From assembly GCF_039645565.1 (NCBI RefSeq), contig NZ_CP147914.1:989573-1053572 (forward strand): a stretch of 64,000 nt of DNA, in the 5' to 3' direction. A model generated the notes under the pieces. The model was given only the letters and a program-made list of their open reading frames with translations. It searched no databases and was not told the origin of the DNA. The DNA comes from Sulfurimonas sp. HSL1-2. Its GTDB lineage: Bacteria; Campylobacterota; Campylobacteria; Campylobacterales; Sulfurimonadaceae. A program made the position numbers and the translations under genes. Positions 9,095-18,479 of this stretch are shown piece after piece (the stretch's first letter is position 1; every line of letters starts with the position of its first letter).

Positions 9095-9406
9095 ATGATC
9101 AGTAAAGGTCTTCTTGCCCTTGCATGTATCGGAGCACTCTGTGTCTTCCCGGTCCAGGCGAAAAACGACAAACACGGCGATCTGCCCCCGGGGCTGCAGA
9201 AAAAAGCGCGCAGCGGCAAGCCGCTGCCTCCGGGCTGGCAGAAAAAGCTCCAGAGAGGGCAACGGATCGACCGTACCGTGTTTGAACAGGAAGCCGTGAT
9301 TATCGCTCCGCGTGACCGTGACGGTCTGCTGACCGTCCGTATCGATGGCAAGGTGGCACGGGTCGCTGAAAAAACCCTGGAAATCGTCGATATTCTCCAG
9401 CGGTAA
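9095..9406 (+). CDS. RcnB-like small periplasmic protein
   Basis: A 103-residue protein with an N-terminal signal peptide (MISKGLLALACIGALC, cleavage near VQA). A repeated motif follows: LPPGLQKKARSGKPLPPGWQ. This PPG-[LW]-QKK pattern is typical of RcnB-family periplasmic proteins, some of which affect nickel/cobalt homeostasis. AAAGGAG precedes the ATG, and a small GGTGC/GCACC hairpin sits just before it. Upstream, ACTATA (9034-9039) and TATAGT (9049-9054) form an inverted repeat over the likely promoter. Metal function is inferred from the family only. Confidence 0.7.
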   Translation: MISKGLLALACIGALCVFPVQAKNDKHGDLPPGLQKKARSGKPLPPGWQKKLQRGQRIDRTVFEQEAVIIAPRDRDGLLTVRIDGKVARVAEKTLEIVDILQR

Positions 9407-9485
9407 CGATGCGCGGCCTCCGCTTTGCCGTGCCGCTCCCGGCGTGTCGGACGGCGCCGAACCCCTTTTCTTGTCCGAGTAACCC

Positions 9486-10379
9486 ATGAGTTTTGAATTT
9501 CCCTGGCTGTTTTTGCTGCTGCCCCCGCTGTGGTACTGCCTTTACCGCTGCCGCGAACGCCTGAGCCCGCGCTATTTCGTCCATCTCGAACTCTTTGCCG
9601 TACGGCGGGGATGGTTCAAATGGCTTTGGCTGCTGCGCTACCTGGCGGTGCTGCTGCTCGTCATAGCAATCGCCTCTCCCGTCACGATCGATCAGGATGA
9701 CCCGCTGAACCGCCAGGGGGTCGACGTCGTGCTGGCGCTCGATGCCAGCGGGTCGATGGGGGCATCGGGTTTTGACCCCAAAAGCCGGGAGAGCCGTTTC
9801 GATATTGCCAGAAAGATCGCCAAGCACTTTATCGTTGACCGAATCGGCGATAACGCCGGGGTCGTCCTCTTCGGCGATTTCGCCTTTATCGCCTCGCCGG
9901 TAACCTATGAAAAAACCGTTGTCGCGGAGATGATGGATTACCTTGTCTACGGCATGGCGGGGCAGAACACGGCCATCGGCGAGGGGATTGCCATGGGCGT
10001 CAGGGCGCTTGAAGATTCCAAGGCGACCTCCAAGGTACTTGTCCTGCTGACCGACGGGGAACACAACAGCGGGCGGGTGTCGCCCAAAGCGGCGACGGAG
10101 CTGGCCGTCAAACACGGTATCCGCATCTATACGGTCGGGATGGGACAGAAGGGGGAGTTCGACGAAGCGATGCTACGCCGGATCGCCGACGAGAGCGGCG
10201 GCGCCTTCTTCGCCGCCTATGACCCGGAATCCCTGGCTGCGGTCTATGAAGCGATCGATGCCCTGGAGCGCTCCAGAATCAAGTCGGAACGGATCCTGCG
10301 GAAAGAGTACTATTACACCTGGCCGTTGGCCGCGGGCGTATTGCTGATCTTCTACCTCTGGCGCAGGGAGGCACTGTGA
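9486..10379 (+). CDS. batA: BatA-like von Willebrand factor A membrane protein
   Basis: A 297-residue protein with two N-terminal membrane segments, a VWA domain (about residues 80-260) and a C-terminal membrane segment. The metal-ion-dependent adhesion site is intact: DASGSMG near residue 90 and LTDGEHNSG near 190. It heads four overlapping genes in the order batA-batB-batC-batD. Bat proteins are linked in other bacteria to envelope stress tolerance, usually with a MoxR ATPase and a DUF58 protein. Neither partner is present in this window, so they lie elsewhere or are absent. Confidence 0.85.
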   Translation: MSFEFPWLFLLLPPLWYCLYRCRERLSPRYFVHLELFAVRRGWFKWLWLLRYLAVLLLVIAIASPVTIDQDDPLNRQGVDVVLALDASGSMGASGFDPKSRESRFDIARKIAKHFIVDRIGDNAGVVLFGDFAFIASPVTYEKTVVAEMMDYLVYGMAGQNTAIGEGIAMGVRALEDSKATSKVLVLLTDGEHNSGRVSPKAATELAVKHGIRIYTVGMGQKGEFDEAMLRRIADESGGAFFAAYDPESLAAVYEAIDALERSRIKSERILRKEYYYTWPLAAGVLLIFYLWRREAL

Positions 10380-11284
10380 TGACGTTTATGGCCCCGCTGT
10401 GGCTCTGGCTGCTGCTCTTCTTCGGACTCTACCTCGTCTACCGCCGTCAGCGCGGCGGTGGTCTCGTCTGGAGCGTGCGGAGCATCTTCCTGGTGTCGGC
10501 GATCGTCTTCGGCATTCTCGCACTGGCCCGCCCGGTGGCGATGCAGGAGCCGGTGTCGATCGAGCAGCGCGGCAGCGACGTCATCTTTGCCATCGACATC
10601 TCCCGTTCCATGCAGGCGACCGATATCGCCCCGAGCCGCCTGGAGGCGGCGAAGCAGCTGCTCTCGTCGGTGGTGGCAGCCGACGATACGAACCGCTTCG
10701 GCGTCCTGGCGTTTACGACGAACCCGGTGATCCTGTCGCCGCTGACCCGCGACGACGAACTGCTGCTGCATCTCTTTTCGGGTCTGGACACGTCGATGGT
10801 CATGACCCGGGGGACGGAAATAGGCGGTGCGTTGAAACTGGCACGCAAACTGTCGCGTTCCGAGCATCCCATCGTCGTGCTTCTGACGGATGGCGGCGAT
10901 AGTCTGGGATACTCCCAGGAGGCGGCGAAGGCGCGCGCAGCGGGGCTGATCGTCAACGTCGTCATGCTGGCGACGTCGTCGGGGGGAACGCTCAAAGCCG
11001 AAGACGGAAAACTGCTGCGCAACGAGGAGGGCGGTATCGTCGTGACGGCGCGCAACAGTGCGATCGAGGCGATCGCCGACGCGACCGGCGGCGTTGTGAT
11101 CGACGGGGCGGATGCCGGGGCGCTTGAGGCGGCCATTCAGGCCCAGGGGATGGAGGATATCCGCGAGAAACGGAAGATTATCCTCTACCGGGAGTATTTT
11201 TTCGCTCCGCTTGCGCTGGCACTGCTGTTCGCCATGCTGGGCATGACGGATCTCATCTCCCGTATCGGAGGGCGTCGTGCGTAA
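10379..11284 (+). CDS. batB: BatB-like von Willebrand factor A membrane protein
   Basis: About 301 residues, with the same architecture as BatA: two N-terminal membrane segments, a VWA domain with DISRSMQ (near 80) and LTDGGDSLG (near 165), and a C-terminal membrane helix. I start it at the ATG at 10379, because GGGAGG lies seven bases upstream; a GTG three bases earlier is also possible. It shares one base with the batA stop. BatA and BatB probably form a membrane complex (family knowledge). Confidence 0.83.
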   Translation: MTFMAPLWLWLLLFFGLYLVYRRQRGGGLVWSVRSIFLVSAIVFGILALARPVAMQEPVSIEQRGSDVIFAIDISRSMQATDIAPSRLEAAKQLLSSVVAADDTNRFGVLAFTTNPVILSPLTRDDELLLHLFSGLDTSMVMTRGTEIGGALKLARKLSRSEHPIVVLLTDGGDSLGYSQEAAKARAAGLIVNVVMLATSSGGTLKAEDGKLLRNEEGGIVVTARNSAIEAIADATGGVVIDGADAGALEAAIQAQGMEDIREKRKIILYREYFFAPLALALLFAMLGMTDLISRIGGRRA

Positions 11285-12044
11285 CCGTCTTAGTCATATC
11301 ACTTCCACCCCCGCCGTCACTGCATCCCTCCTGGCGCAGGGATGGCGCGTGATCTCCGCCAGCAAAGGGCACCGGGCGCTGCTCCCGCTCCTGCTTGGTT
11401 TCTTTGCGGCGCTGTTGTCGGTACTGCTGCTGCTACTGTGGAACGCGACGCTGCCGTACCGGGCGGCAGAGGCCTATCATGCGGCCGACTACAACCGCAG
11501 TGCCGCGCTCTATGCACAGATGGAGGGTGCGGCGGCACTGTATGATGCGGGCAATGCCTGGTACCGCACAGGCGAGTATGAACGCGCACTGCAGTACTAC
11601 AGCGCGCTGAAGCAGCACGAAGGCAGCTTCGGCGCGTCGGTATGGTTCAACCGGGGCAATGCCCTTGTCCGTCTCAAGGAGTTCGCGAAAGCGCGCGAGG
11701 CCTTTGCCCGTTCCCTGGCGCTGCACTACGATGAGGAAGCGCTCGCGAACATGATGCACATTCTCGCGGCGGAGGAGCAGGACCATATGCTCACCGGACG
11801 GCAGGAGGGCAAGAAGCGCGCCCAGGACCAGGAGACCGAACGCAGCGAAGGCGCTCCCAAGAAAGAGGGCGGTGGCAGCAACCAGCAAAGCAGTGCCGAA
11901 CGCCGCTCCGGTGCCGGAAGTCAGGGGAAAAAGGTGGAGCGCGAGGAGCAGCTGGAGTTTTCGAACAAAGGCAACAGCCGCCTGAGCTCAAAACAGTATG
12001 AACTGATCAATCAAAGGAGCGTACATGAAACGAATCCCTGGTAG
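11277..12044 (+). CDS. batC: BatC-like tetratricopeptide-repeat membrane protein
   Basis: A 255-residue protein starting with GTG inside the end of batB. It has one membrane helix (about residues 34-58) followed by TPR-like repeats (AYHAADYNRSAALYAQMEG, ALYDAGNAWYRTGEYERALQ and two more). The tail is highly charged, Lys/Glu/Gln-rich and probably disordered (residues 175-240). The TPRs would face the periplasm and act as scaffold for BatA/BatB. The last 20 bases overlap batD. Confidence 0.8.
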   Translation: MRNRLSHITSTPAVTASLLAQGWRVISASKGHRALLPLLLGFFAALLSVLLLLLWNATLPYRAAEAYHAADYNRSAALYAQMEGAAALYDAGNAWYRTGEYERALQYYSALKQHEGSFGASVWFNRGNALVRLKEFAKAREAFARSLALHYDEEALANMMHILAAEEQDHMLTGRQEGKKRAQDQETERSEGAPKKEGGGSNQQSSAERRSGAGSQGKKVEREEQLEFSNKGNSRLSSKQYELINQRSVHETNPW

Positions 12045-13143
12045 AGGAGTGCTCTGGATGGGCATACTGCTTCCGCTGCTCTCCTGGGCCGTGGAGACAA
12101 CCTACACCTGGAGCGCCGCGGCGACGAAAACGCGTGTAGCGCAACACGAAGCCTTTGCCGTCGAGTATACCTGCCGCTTTGATTCGGAAGCCTATGCCTA
12201 CATCATCGCTTTCGATCCGGTGAAGGAGACGGAGGCGTACCGCATCGAACCGCAGAACAGCGATGAGCAGATCGTCGATGGGCATCGGGTAAACCGTTAC
12301 CGTTTCACCGTTTTCCCGAAAACAGCCGGAACACTCTCCCTGGCGTTTCATGCTACGATGGAGCATACGACAAAGGCTTCCATCGAAAACGCGGTGATGG
12401 GGCGGGACAACGTCGAAAAGCTCGACTACACGGCCCGTACCGTCTCGCTGCCCGTGATCGACGTGGCGGTGGCACCGCAGCAGACGCCTTATGCCGGGCA
12501 TTTGACCCTTTCGCTCGTAGTTGACCGCGAAACGGTCGATGCCTTTACGCCGGTACAGGTGGCCGTAAGACTGGACGGCTACGGAAACCTCGACACGATG
12601 GCACCATTTGCGCTGAATATCCCGGGTGCCCGGCAGTTTACCGACGGGGACGAAAAAACGCTCCGTCTCGGCGACAACGGCTACGAGGGGAGTATCGGTC
12701 AGCAGTTCGCCATCGTTTCGGACCGCAATTTCACAGTACCGGCCCTGGAGCTCTCCTATTACGACACGGAGCAGCAACGGACGGTGACACTGACCACCGA
12801 GCCCCATACCGTAGCCGTCCGTTCCGCCGCTGCCGCCGATGCGGACGAAGCGGAGGCTGCGCCGTCCGGCGAAGCGTCAATGCAGTGGAACGCGTCGTGG
12901 CTGCACCTGCTGCTGGCGCTGCTGGCGGGTGTCGTTATCGGGCGCTTCCTGCTGCCCGTGCGGGTGGAGACGGAAGCCGCCTCACTCCCGGAGAAGCTCA
13001 GACGCTGCAGTGATCCGAAACGCTTCGCCGCCTACCTGGCCATGGTGGATGCCGAGGGGTACCGGGAGATGATCGATACGATCGAGGCGAAGCTGAAGGC
13101 GGGGGAGAAGGTCGACCTCTCCGCGTACAAGCGGCAGCTCTGA
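12025..13143 (+). CDS. batD: BatD-like membrane-anchored envelope protein
   Basis: A 372-residue protein with a signal peptide (hydrophobic run LWMGILLPLLSWA). Beta-rich periplasmic domains follow, then one C-terminal membrane helix (WLHLLLALLAGVVIGRFLL) and a short cytoplasmic tail. AAAGGAG precedes the ATG. Position as fourth gene after batABC and the topology match BatD. It is shorter than many BatD proteins. Function in the Bat system is unproven here. Confidence 0.75.
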   Translation: MKRIPGRGVLWMGILLPLLSWAVETTYTWSAAATKTRVAQHEAFAVEYTCRFDSEAYAYIIAFDPVKETEAYRIEPQNSDEQIVDGHRVNRYRFTVFPKTAGTLSLAFHATMEHTTKASIENAVMGRDNVEKLDYTARTVSLPVIDVAVAPQQTPYAGHLTLSLVVDRETVDAFTPVQVAVRLDGYGNLDTMAPFALNIPGARQFTDGDEKTLRLGDNGYEGSIGQQFAIVSDRNFTVPALELSYYDTEQQRTVTLTTEPHTVAVRSAAAADADEAEAAPSGEASMQWNASWLHLLLALLAGVVIGRFLLPVRVETEAASLPEKLRRCSDPKRFAAYLAMVDAEGYREMIDTIEAKLKAGEKVDLSAYKRQL

Positions 13144-13178
13144 GGCCGTGCTTTTAATAGAACGTCGGTTGCAATAGT

Positions 13179-13442
13179 GTGGAAAAACAGAGAGTGCATT
13201 TGACAAAGATACTCCGTTTCAAAACTGCGGCGGGCGTGTTCCATGTTGCCCGCGACGGCGGCGGACGTTACCATGTCCTTTTCAACGACGAAAGCATGGG
13301 CGACTACAGCGATATGATCGACGCGATCGAGGGGTTTGTCCACGAGAGCGGTTTCTACATCATCCACCCCGAGATGGCCTATCCCCTCGATACCTTCGAC
13401 CTCGGCATTCCCGACGACATCAGCGGCTGGGAGCCCTGCTGA
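13179..13442 (+). CDS. Small acidic hypothetical protein
   Basis: An 87-residue protein without signal or membrane segment; the sequence is rich in Asp and aromatic residues (RDGGGRYHVLFNDESMGDY). The start is uncertain: GTG at 13179 or TTG at 13200, neither with a strong Shine-Dalgarno. It ends two bases before the stop of the convergent CHAD gene. No family was recognised. Its codon use is like that of its neighbours, which supports a real gene. Confidence 0.55.
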   Translation: MEKQRVHLTKILRFKTAAGVFHVARDGGGRYHVLFNDESMGDYSDMIDAIEGFVHESGFYIIHPEMAYPLDTFDLGIPDDISGWEPC

Positions 13443-13443
13443 G

Positions 13444-14187
13444 CTAGAGCTCAAAAGCCTTTTTCAGATCACGGAGTGCCTGCCTGCGTGTCTCGTAAAG
13501 CGTATGGCATTCGTCCGAAGGGTGCTTTTCGCAGAAGTGGTGGAGCCAGTCGAGCTGGTTGGCCGCATCCTGGATGGCACCGAAATGTTCCAGGTGCTTT
13601 TTGGCATTCCTGATCTTGCGTTTGGCCTCGATCAGCCCGGCTTCATGGAGGAACTCCAGGACGTAACGTGCCTGTTTGTACCGCAGCCGGATCTCATGGA
13701 TCTCTTTTTCATTAGACTCTTTCCCGAGGGCCTGGCGTGCACGTTTGGCCTTTTCATACAGGGCTTCGCCCCGGACGACAAGCCGCTTTTTACGCTGGTC
13801 GAGTTTCAGGGCTTCGACATCGGCGATCAGCAGGTCGATCGTCTGGCCGAACCGCGCCGCCGTCTCGGGCGGCCACCTTTTTTTGTACTGTTTGGTCCGG
13901 TAGCGTGTCAGTGCCCCATGCAGTTGCGGGTAGCTTTCGGGGGAGAGAGCGTCGAGAAAGACATCGGTTTCGCGCAGCGGGTTGGTGACTTTGAGCATCG
14001 ACTTGGCGATGGTGTCGGGGGCGTAGAGATGCCGGCTGTATGCCGCCAGGACGGAACGGAACCGCCGGAGGGCGACACGGAAACGGTGCAGGGCTTCGAT
14101 ATCGGCGTCCGGCCCGATAAGCGGGAGCTGCTGCTTGGCCGTTTCGAGCTGTTGTACCAGGTAGGATTTCAAAAGCGCGCTTTCCAT
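13444..14187 (-). CDS. CHAD-domain protein
   Basis: A 247-residue helical protein with the conserved histidines and basic residues of CHAD domains: DIEALHRFRVALRRFRSVL near residue 30 and EIHEIRLRYKQARYVLEFL near 165. CHAD domains bind polyphosphate and often accompany CYTH triphosphatases; a CYTH gene lies about 4.3 kb away at 18463-18936. A TATAAT on the same strand (14196-14201) ends only eight bases before the ATG and there is no Shine-Dalgarno, so the mRNA may be leaderless. Confidence 0.82.
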   Translation of the reverse strand: MESALLKSYLVQQLETAKQQLPLIGPDADIEALHRFRVALRRFRSVLAAYSRHLYAPDTIAKSMLKVTNPLRETDVFLDALSPESYPQLHGALTRYRTKQYKKRWPPETAARFGQTIDLLIADVEALKLDQRKKRLVVRGEALYEKAKRARQALGKESNEKEIHEIRLRYKQARYVLEFLHEAGLIEAKRKIRNAKKHLEHFGAIQDAANQLDWLHHFCEKHPSDECHTLYETRRQALRDLKKAFEL

Positions 14188-14220
14188 GATGGACCATTAT
14201 AGTGCAGCTTTGTTACATCC

Positions 14221-15231
14221 TCACTTCAAGATGAAATCGGCGTAGATCGGAAGGTGGTCGGAGTAGCCCTTCCCGGTATGGTGCTTGGGGTAGGTACGGC
14301 TGCGCTGCCAGCGGTAGGGAGCCCCCTTCTTGCTCAGGAGGTAGTCGGGACGGAAGCGTGCAAAACTTCCCTTAACGTATTCGTTCCCTTTCCCGTCCGC
14401 CAGTGCGGGGGAGATGATGATGTGGTCGAGCGCCTCTTGCTGCCCGTAGAAACTGTGGCTCCAGCGCTGCAGGCCGGGAAGATCGTACCAGAGGTCGTAG
14501 GCACACGCCGGGCAGCTGCGCAGATCGTCGAGGGTGACGCCTTTTTCACCGCGCATTGTTAACAGCACGTCGTTGATCCCCGTGATGCCGTCGGTGTCGT
14601 TGTGCTTGCGTTTGCGCAGGAAAAGGTGCTTTTCGTCGTAGTCCGAATTGAAATCACCCAGCAGGACATACGATACGCTCCCCAGCGCATCCAGACGGCT
14701 TTTAAGTGCTTTGGCCGAGAGCATGCGCAAACTCTCCGGTCCCGACTTGCTTTTCCAGTGATTGACGAAGATGTAGAGCGGTTCGCCGCCGGTATCGAGG
14801 CGGACTTCGAGAATGTTGCGGATACGGTTGCCGTTGGCGACGGCGATTTCACGTTTGACCTTGACGGGAAAGCGCGAGAGCAGGGCCGTTTTGACGACAC
14901 TCGGTTTGGCGTCGGCAATGGCGCGGTGGGGGAGGTAGAGCCCCGCACGTTTGATCTCCACCTGCAAATCGCGCAGGGCCCGGTCTGATTCAACCTCCTG
15001 CAATCCGATGACGTCGGGTTTCATTTCGGCGATGACGCGGGCGATGTTTCTCAGTTTTTTGCGGTAGTTCTTTTCGTTCCACTGCCAGGGGGTGTTCGGG
15101 ATGTACTCGGCGTATTCATGCCCGCTGCGTTCGAGGTCGAAGAGGTTTTCAATGTTATAAGTTGCGATGCGCACGGTCTCTCCTGCAAACAGCACCAGCG
15201 GCAGCAGCAGCGCCGCGAGGAGTTTGATCAC
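14221..15231 (-). CDS. Secreted endonuclease/exonuclease/phosphatase-fold protein
   Basis: A 336-residue protein with a signal peptide (MIKLLAALLLPLVLFAGE) and the EEP fold (DNase I / exonuclease III superfamily). Visible active-site segments are RIATYNIENLFD, DVIGLQEVE (metal-binding Glu), LLGDFNSDYDE (Asp/Asn) and YSDHLPIYADF (final Asp-His). The protein would act in the periplasm or outside the cell on nucleic acids or phosphoesters. The start overlaps the stop of the M3 peptidase gene by four bases, so the two are co-transcribed. Confidence 0.85.
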   Translation of the reverse strand: MIKLLAALLLPLVLFAGETVRIATYNIENLFDLERSGHEYAEYIPNTPWQWNEKNYRKKLRNIARVIAEMKPDVIGLQEVESDRALRDLQVEIKRAGLYLPHRAIADAKPSVVKTALLSRFPVKVKREIAVANGNRIRNILEVRLDTGGEPLYIFVNHWKSKSGPESLRMLSAKALKSRLDALGSVSYVLLGDFNSDYDEKHLFLRKRKHNDTDGITGINDVLLTMRGEKGVTLDDLRSCPACAYDLWYDLPGLQRWSHSFYGQQEALDHIIISPALADGKGNEYVKGSFARFRPDYLLSKKGAPYRWQRSRTYPKHHTGKGYSDHLPIYADFILK

Positions 15232-17189
15232 GCCTCAATGCCGCTCAGGCGCAGCAGGCTCTGCGTTTCGGGTTCGCGGTCCATCAGCTTGTAGAAGAGG
15301 ACGCGCATGCTCTCCGAGCCGCCGCGCCCCAGAACGATGTCAAGGTAGCTGCGGCCCAGGGCGGTATCGAAGACCCCCTGGTCGACGATGGCGAAGAAGG
15401 CGTCGGCGCTGAGGACCTCGGCCCATTTGTAGCTGTAGTAGCCTGCCGCATACCCGCCGGCGAAGATGTGCGAAAAGCCGTTTTGGAACTTGTTGTACGA
15501 CGGGGGCGTCAGCAGGGCGGTCCGTTCGCGCACGGCGTCGAGGACCGCCTGGACGTCCGGTGTCTCCTCCATGTGGAGGGTGAAGTCGAAAATGGCGAAT
15601 TCGAGCTGGCGGAGCATACCCATTGCCGACTGGAAGTTCTTGGCGCGGACCAGTTTGTCGATCATAAGGTCACTGATGACTTCGCCGCTCTCATGGTGTT
15701 TGGCGAAGAGCTTCAGTACCTGCGGCTCGTAGGCGAAATTCTCCAGGAACTGCGACGGGAACTCCACGGCGTCCCATTCGACCCCGTTGACCCCGCTGAC
15801 CCCGTTTTCGTTGACGGTACTGAGCAGGTGGTGGATGGCGTGGCCCGTTTCATGGAAGAGGGTGACGACGTCGTCGTGGCGTAGCAGGGAAGGAGTCGTA
15901 GCGCTTGAAGGCGGGAAGTTACAGACGATAAAGGCGCTTGCCAGCTGCTCCTGCCCGTGTTCGTCGAGGCAGTGGCTCTGCCAGTTGTGCATCCAGGCTC
16001 CGCCGCGTTTGCTCGGGCGCGCTTCGAGGTCGAGGTAGAGACGGGCGCGCAGCTGGTCGTCGACGTAGAGGTCGTGGGCCGTCGCCGTGTCGTGCCAGAG
16101 CGCGACGTCCTCGGCGGGGCGGATGCTGACGCCGAAGAGGCGGTGCAGGAACTCGAAAAGCCCCTCGACGACGGAGTTCTGCTCGAAGTAGGGGCGGTAC
16201 TCCTCTTCGTCGATGTCGTAGCGCGCTTTTTTGAGCTGCTCGCCGTAGAAGGCGCTGTCATAGCTCTGCAGCTCCTGCGCACCCGCAAACTCCCGCAGTT
16301 CGGCCAGTTCGCGCTGTCCCTGGGCCATGGAGGCGTCGGCCAGTTCGTTGAGGAAGGCCAGTACGGTGTCGGGGTCTTTGGCCATCTTCGTGGCGAGGGA
16401 GCGTTCGGCGTAGGTCTCGAAGCCGATCAGGCGTGCCGCCTCTTTGCGCAGGGCGAGGGTCTCTTCGATGATCTCGGCATTCTCGGGGGCGCGGGTCGTG
16501 TAGCCCTTGTAGAGCGCTTCGCGGATCTCGCGGTTGGGGCCGTAGGTCATGTAGGCGATGTACGAGGGCATCTGCAGGGTGAACTTCCAGGCGGTTTTTC
16601 CCTCTTCGGTTTCAAACGCCGCGCTCTCGATGTCGCTTTTGGGCATCCCCTCCACGTCCGCGGGATCGGTGATGATGTACTCGAAGGCGTTCGTCGCGTC
16701 CAGGAGGTTCTGGGAGAAACGGTTCGAAAGCTCGCTGCGGCGGAGGCTGATCTCCGCGAGGCGCTTTTTGCTGGCTTCGTCGAGGTGGGCGCCGCTCAGT
16801 TCGAACCCCTGGATGTTGAGATCGATGACGCGCTGCTGTTCGGGGGTGAGGAGGTCATACTCGGAGGCCTTGATGCTTTTGAACGCCGTATAGATATCGA
16901 GGTTCTGCCCGACTTCGGTGCCGTACTCGGTGAGCAGGGGGAGGGCCGCGGTGTAGACCTCCTGGGTCTCGTCGCTGTTGTTGACGGCGTGCAGGTGCGA
17001 CATCGGCGTAAAGAAGTGGTCGAGCCGTTCGTCAAGCATCTCGAAGGGTTTGACAAAGTTGGCATAGGTCTTCGCTTCGATGGCAAGGAGGGCCTGGATC
17101 TGGGCACGTCCGTCGTCCAGGGTGCGCTTGAGATCGTCGATAAACGTCTCGAGGTTGACTTCAAAGGGTAGAAAAGGTGCTTTGCTCAT
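15228..17189 (-). CDS. M3-family oligopeptidase (oligopeptidase A type)
   Basis: A 653-residue cytoplasmic zinc metallopeptidase. The zinc motif HETGHAIHH (near residue 440) is intact, with the downstream Glu in the segment EFPSQFLENFAYEP. Length and the N-terminal helical domain fit the PrlC/oligopeptidase A and Dcp branch, which degrades short peptides such as cleaved signal peptides. No signal sequence is present. It is the first gene of a two-gene minus-strand unit with the EEP protein. Confidence 0.9.
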   Translation of the reverse strand: MSKAPFLPFEVNLETFIDDLKRTLDDGRAQIQALLAIEAKTYANFVKPFEMLDERLDHFFTPMSHLHAVNNSDETQEVYTAALPLLTEYGTEVGQNLDIYTAFKSIKASEYDLLTPEQQRVIDLNIQGFELSGAHLDEASKKRLAEISLRRSELSNRFSQNLLDATNAFEYIITDPADVEGMPKSDIESAAFETEEGKTAWKFTLQMPSYIAYMTYGPNREIREALYKGYTTRAPENAEIIEETLALRKEAARLIGFETYAERSLATKMAKDPDTVLAFLNELADASMAQGQRELAELREFAGAQELQSYDSAFYGEQLKKARYDIDEEEYRPYFEQNSVVEGLFEFLHRLFGVSIRPAEDVALWHDTATAHDLYVDDQLRARLYLDLEARPSKRGGAWMHNWQSHCLDEHGQEQLASAFIVCNFPPSSATTPSLLRHDDVVTLFHETGHAIHHLLSTVNENGVSGVNGVEWDAVEFPSQFLENFAYEPQVLKLFAKHHESGEVISDLMIDKLVRAKNFQSAMGMLRQLEFAIFDFTLHMEETPDVQAVLDAVRERTALLTPPSYNKFQNGFSHIFAGGYAAGYYSYKWAEVLSADAFFAIVDQGVFDTALGRSYLDIVLGRGGSESMRVLFYKLMDREPETQSLLRLSGIEA

Positions 17190-17295
17190 ACGGGTCCTTG
17201 TTGCTTTGCTGAAATATTACCTCAAGATGCTGATACGTGATTAAACAATGGCAGTTATAATAGCCGCAAAACTTTGGTTCACCAGGAGAGTAATG

Positions 17296-17862
17296 ATGAA
17301 AAAGATTGCATTATCGGTTCTTGTTGCCGCCGCCGTCGCCATGGCAGACTGCAGCTATGTGCAAGAGGGCGACGTCAGCGTCAACTGGACGGCGTTCAAA
17401 ACACCGATGAAGGCAGGGGTCAACGGGACATTCCGCTCCGTCGTCTACAAAGGGGCGGACAAAGCGGCGTCGCTGACGGAACTGCTCAAGGGTGCCAAGG
17501 TGATGATCCAGACGAACAACGTCGAGTCGGGCAATGCCGGGCGCGACGCGAAGCTGGTGCAGTTCTTCTTCAACCAGATGGACGGCCAGATGCTTGAAGC
17601 GCAGGTCCTCGCCGTGGACGAAGCGGCCAAGATCGTGCTGGTCGAGGTGATCATGAACGGCAAAGGGCTCAACGTCCCGATGGCCTATACCCTTGAGAAA
17701 GGTGTTTTCAGCGCAAAGGGCGTGATCGACCTCGGTGACTTCAAAGCCCTTGATGCGCTTGCGTCCATCAACCGCGCCTGCTATGATCTGCATGCCGGCA
17801 AAACCTGGCAGGATGTCAACATCGGCTTTGTCATGAAGGTCGAGGAGAGCTGTACGAAATGA
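17296..17862 (+). CDS. YceI-like periplasmic protein
   Basis: About 188 residues with a cleavable signal peptide (MKKIALSVLVAAAVAMA) and a beta-rich body resembling YceI-type lipocalin-like proteins, which bind polyisoprenoids or amphiphiles in the periplasm. I use the ATG at 17296, because AGGAG lies seven bases upstream; the ATG three bases before is equally in frame. It overlaps the next gene by four bases. Family assignment is by pattern (VNWTAFKTPMKAGVNGTF and overall length). Confidence 0.7.
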   Translation: MKKIALSVLVAAAVAMADCSYVQEGDVSVNWTAFKTPMKAGVNGTFRSVVYKGADKAASLTELLKGAKVMIQTNNVESGNAGRDAKLVQFFFNQMDGQMLEAQVLAVDEAAKIVLVEVIMNGKGLNVPMAYTLEKGVFSAKGVIDLGDFKALDALASINRACYDLHAGKTWQDVNIGFVMKVEESCTK

Positions 17863-18479
17863 TCGCCGCCGCCGTCAAGAAGATGATCCGCTTCCTTTTT
17901 GTGGGAGCGCTCTCCTTTTTTCCGCTGGTGGTGGTCCTTCTTGTTGTCAATTTTCTCAAGAACATCGGCCTCAGCGCCTATCTGCGGCTCAACACCCTGA
18001 CCGATTCGGCCGACACGACAGTGCTGCTGATGTTCGGGGTGCTGGGGGCGCTGATCCTGCTGGGATGGACCATCGAACGCTACGGCCGCTCCGTCCTGCT
18101 TTCGGCGATCGACCGGATGTTCGAGAAGATCCCCGCGGTCAACACGATCTACTCCGTGTCGCGCAAGATCTCCAATATGCTGACCGGCAAGGATGATTCG
18201 GGCAAGAAAGAGGTCGTGCTCGTCGAATACCCCAAAGAGGGCGTCTGGGTCCCGGCCTATGTCCTCAACCGCCACAACGGCATCTGCGTCCTCTTCGTCC
18301 CGACGTCGCCGAACCCGACCAGCGGCTATACGGTCCTGGTCAAGGATGAGCTCACCGTCCCGGTGTCACTGACGCTGGAGGAGGCCTCCTCTTTCATTAT
18401 CAGTATGGGGGCGGATTTCACCAAGCGCGACGAGGTGACGGAGAAGATCCACGCCGCGGGGGCTACGCCTCGTCCTTGA
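17859..18479 (+). CDS. DUF502-family inner-membrane protein
   Basis: A 206-residue protein with two N-terminal membrane helices (residues about 9-35 and 52-72) and a soluble C-terminal domain. The segment IPAVNTIYSVSRKI and the later VLFVPTSPNPTSGY are typical of the DUF502 family. Function is unknown. It is translationally coupled to the YceI-like gene. Its last 17 bases overlap the convergent CYTH gene. Confidence 0.8.
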   Translation: MIAAAVKKMIRFLFVGALSFFPLVVVLLVVNFLKNIGLSAYLRLNTLTDSADTTVLLMFGVLGALILLGWTIERYGRSVLLSAIDRMFEKIPAVNTIYSVSRKISNMLTGKDDSGKKEVVLVEYPKEGVWVPAYVLNRHNGICVLFVPTSPNPTSGYTVLVKDELTVPVSLTLEEASSFIISMGADFTKRDEVTEKIHAAGATPRP

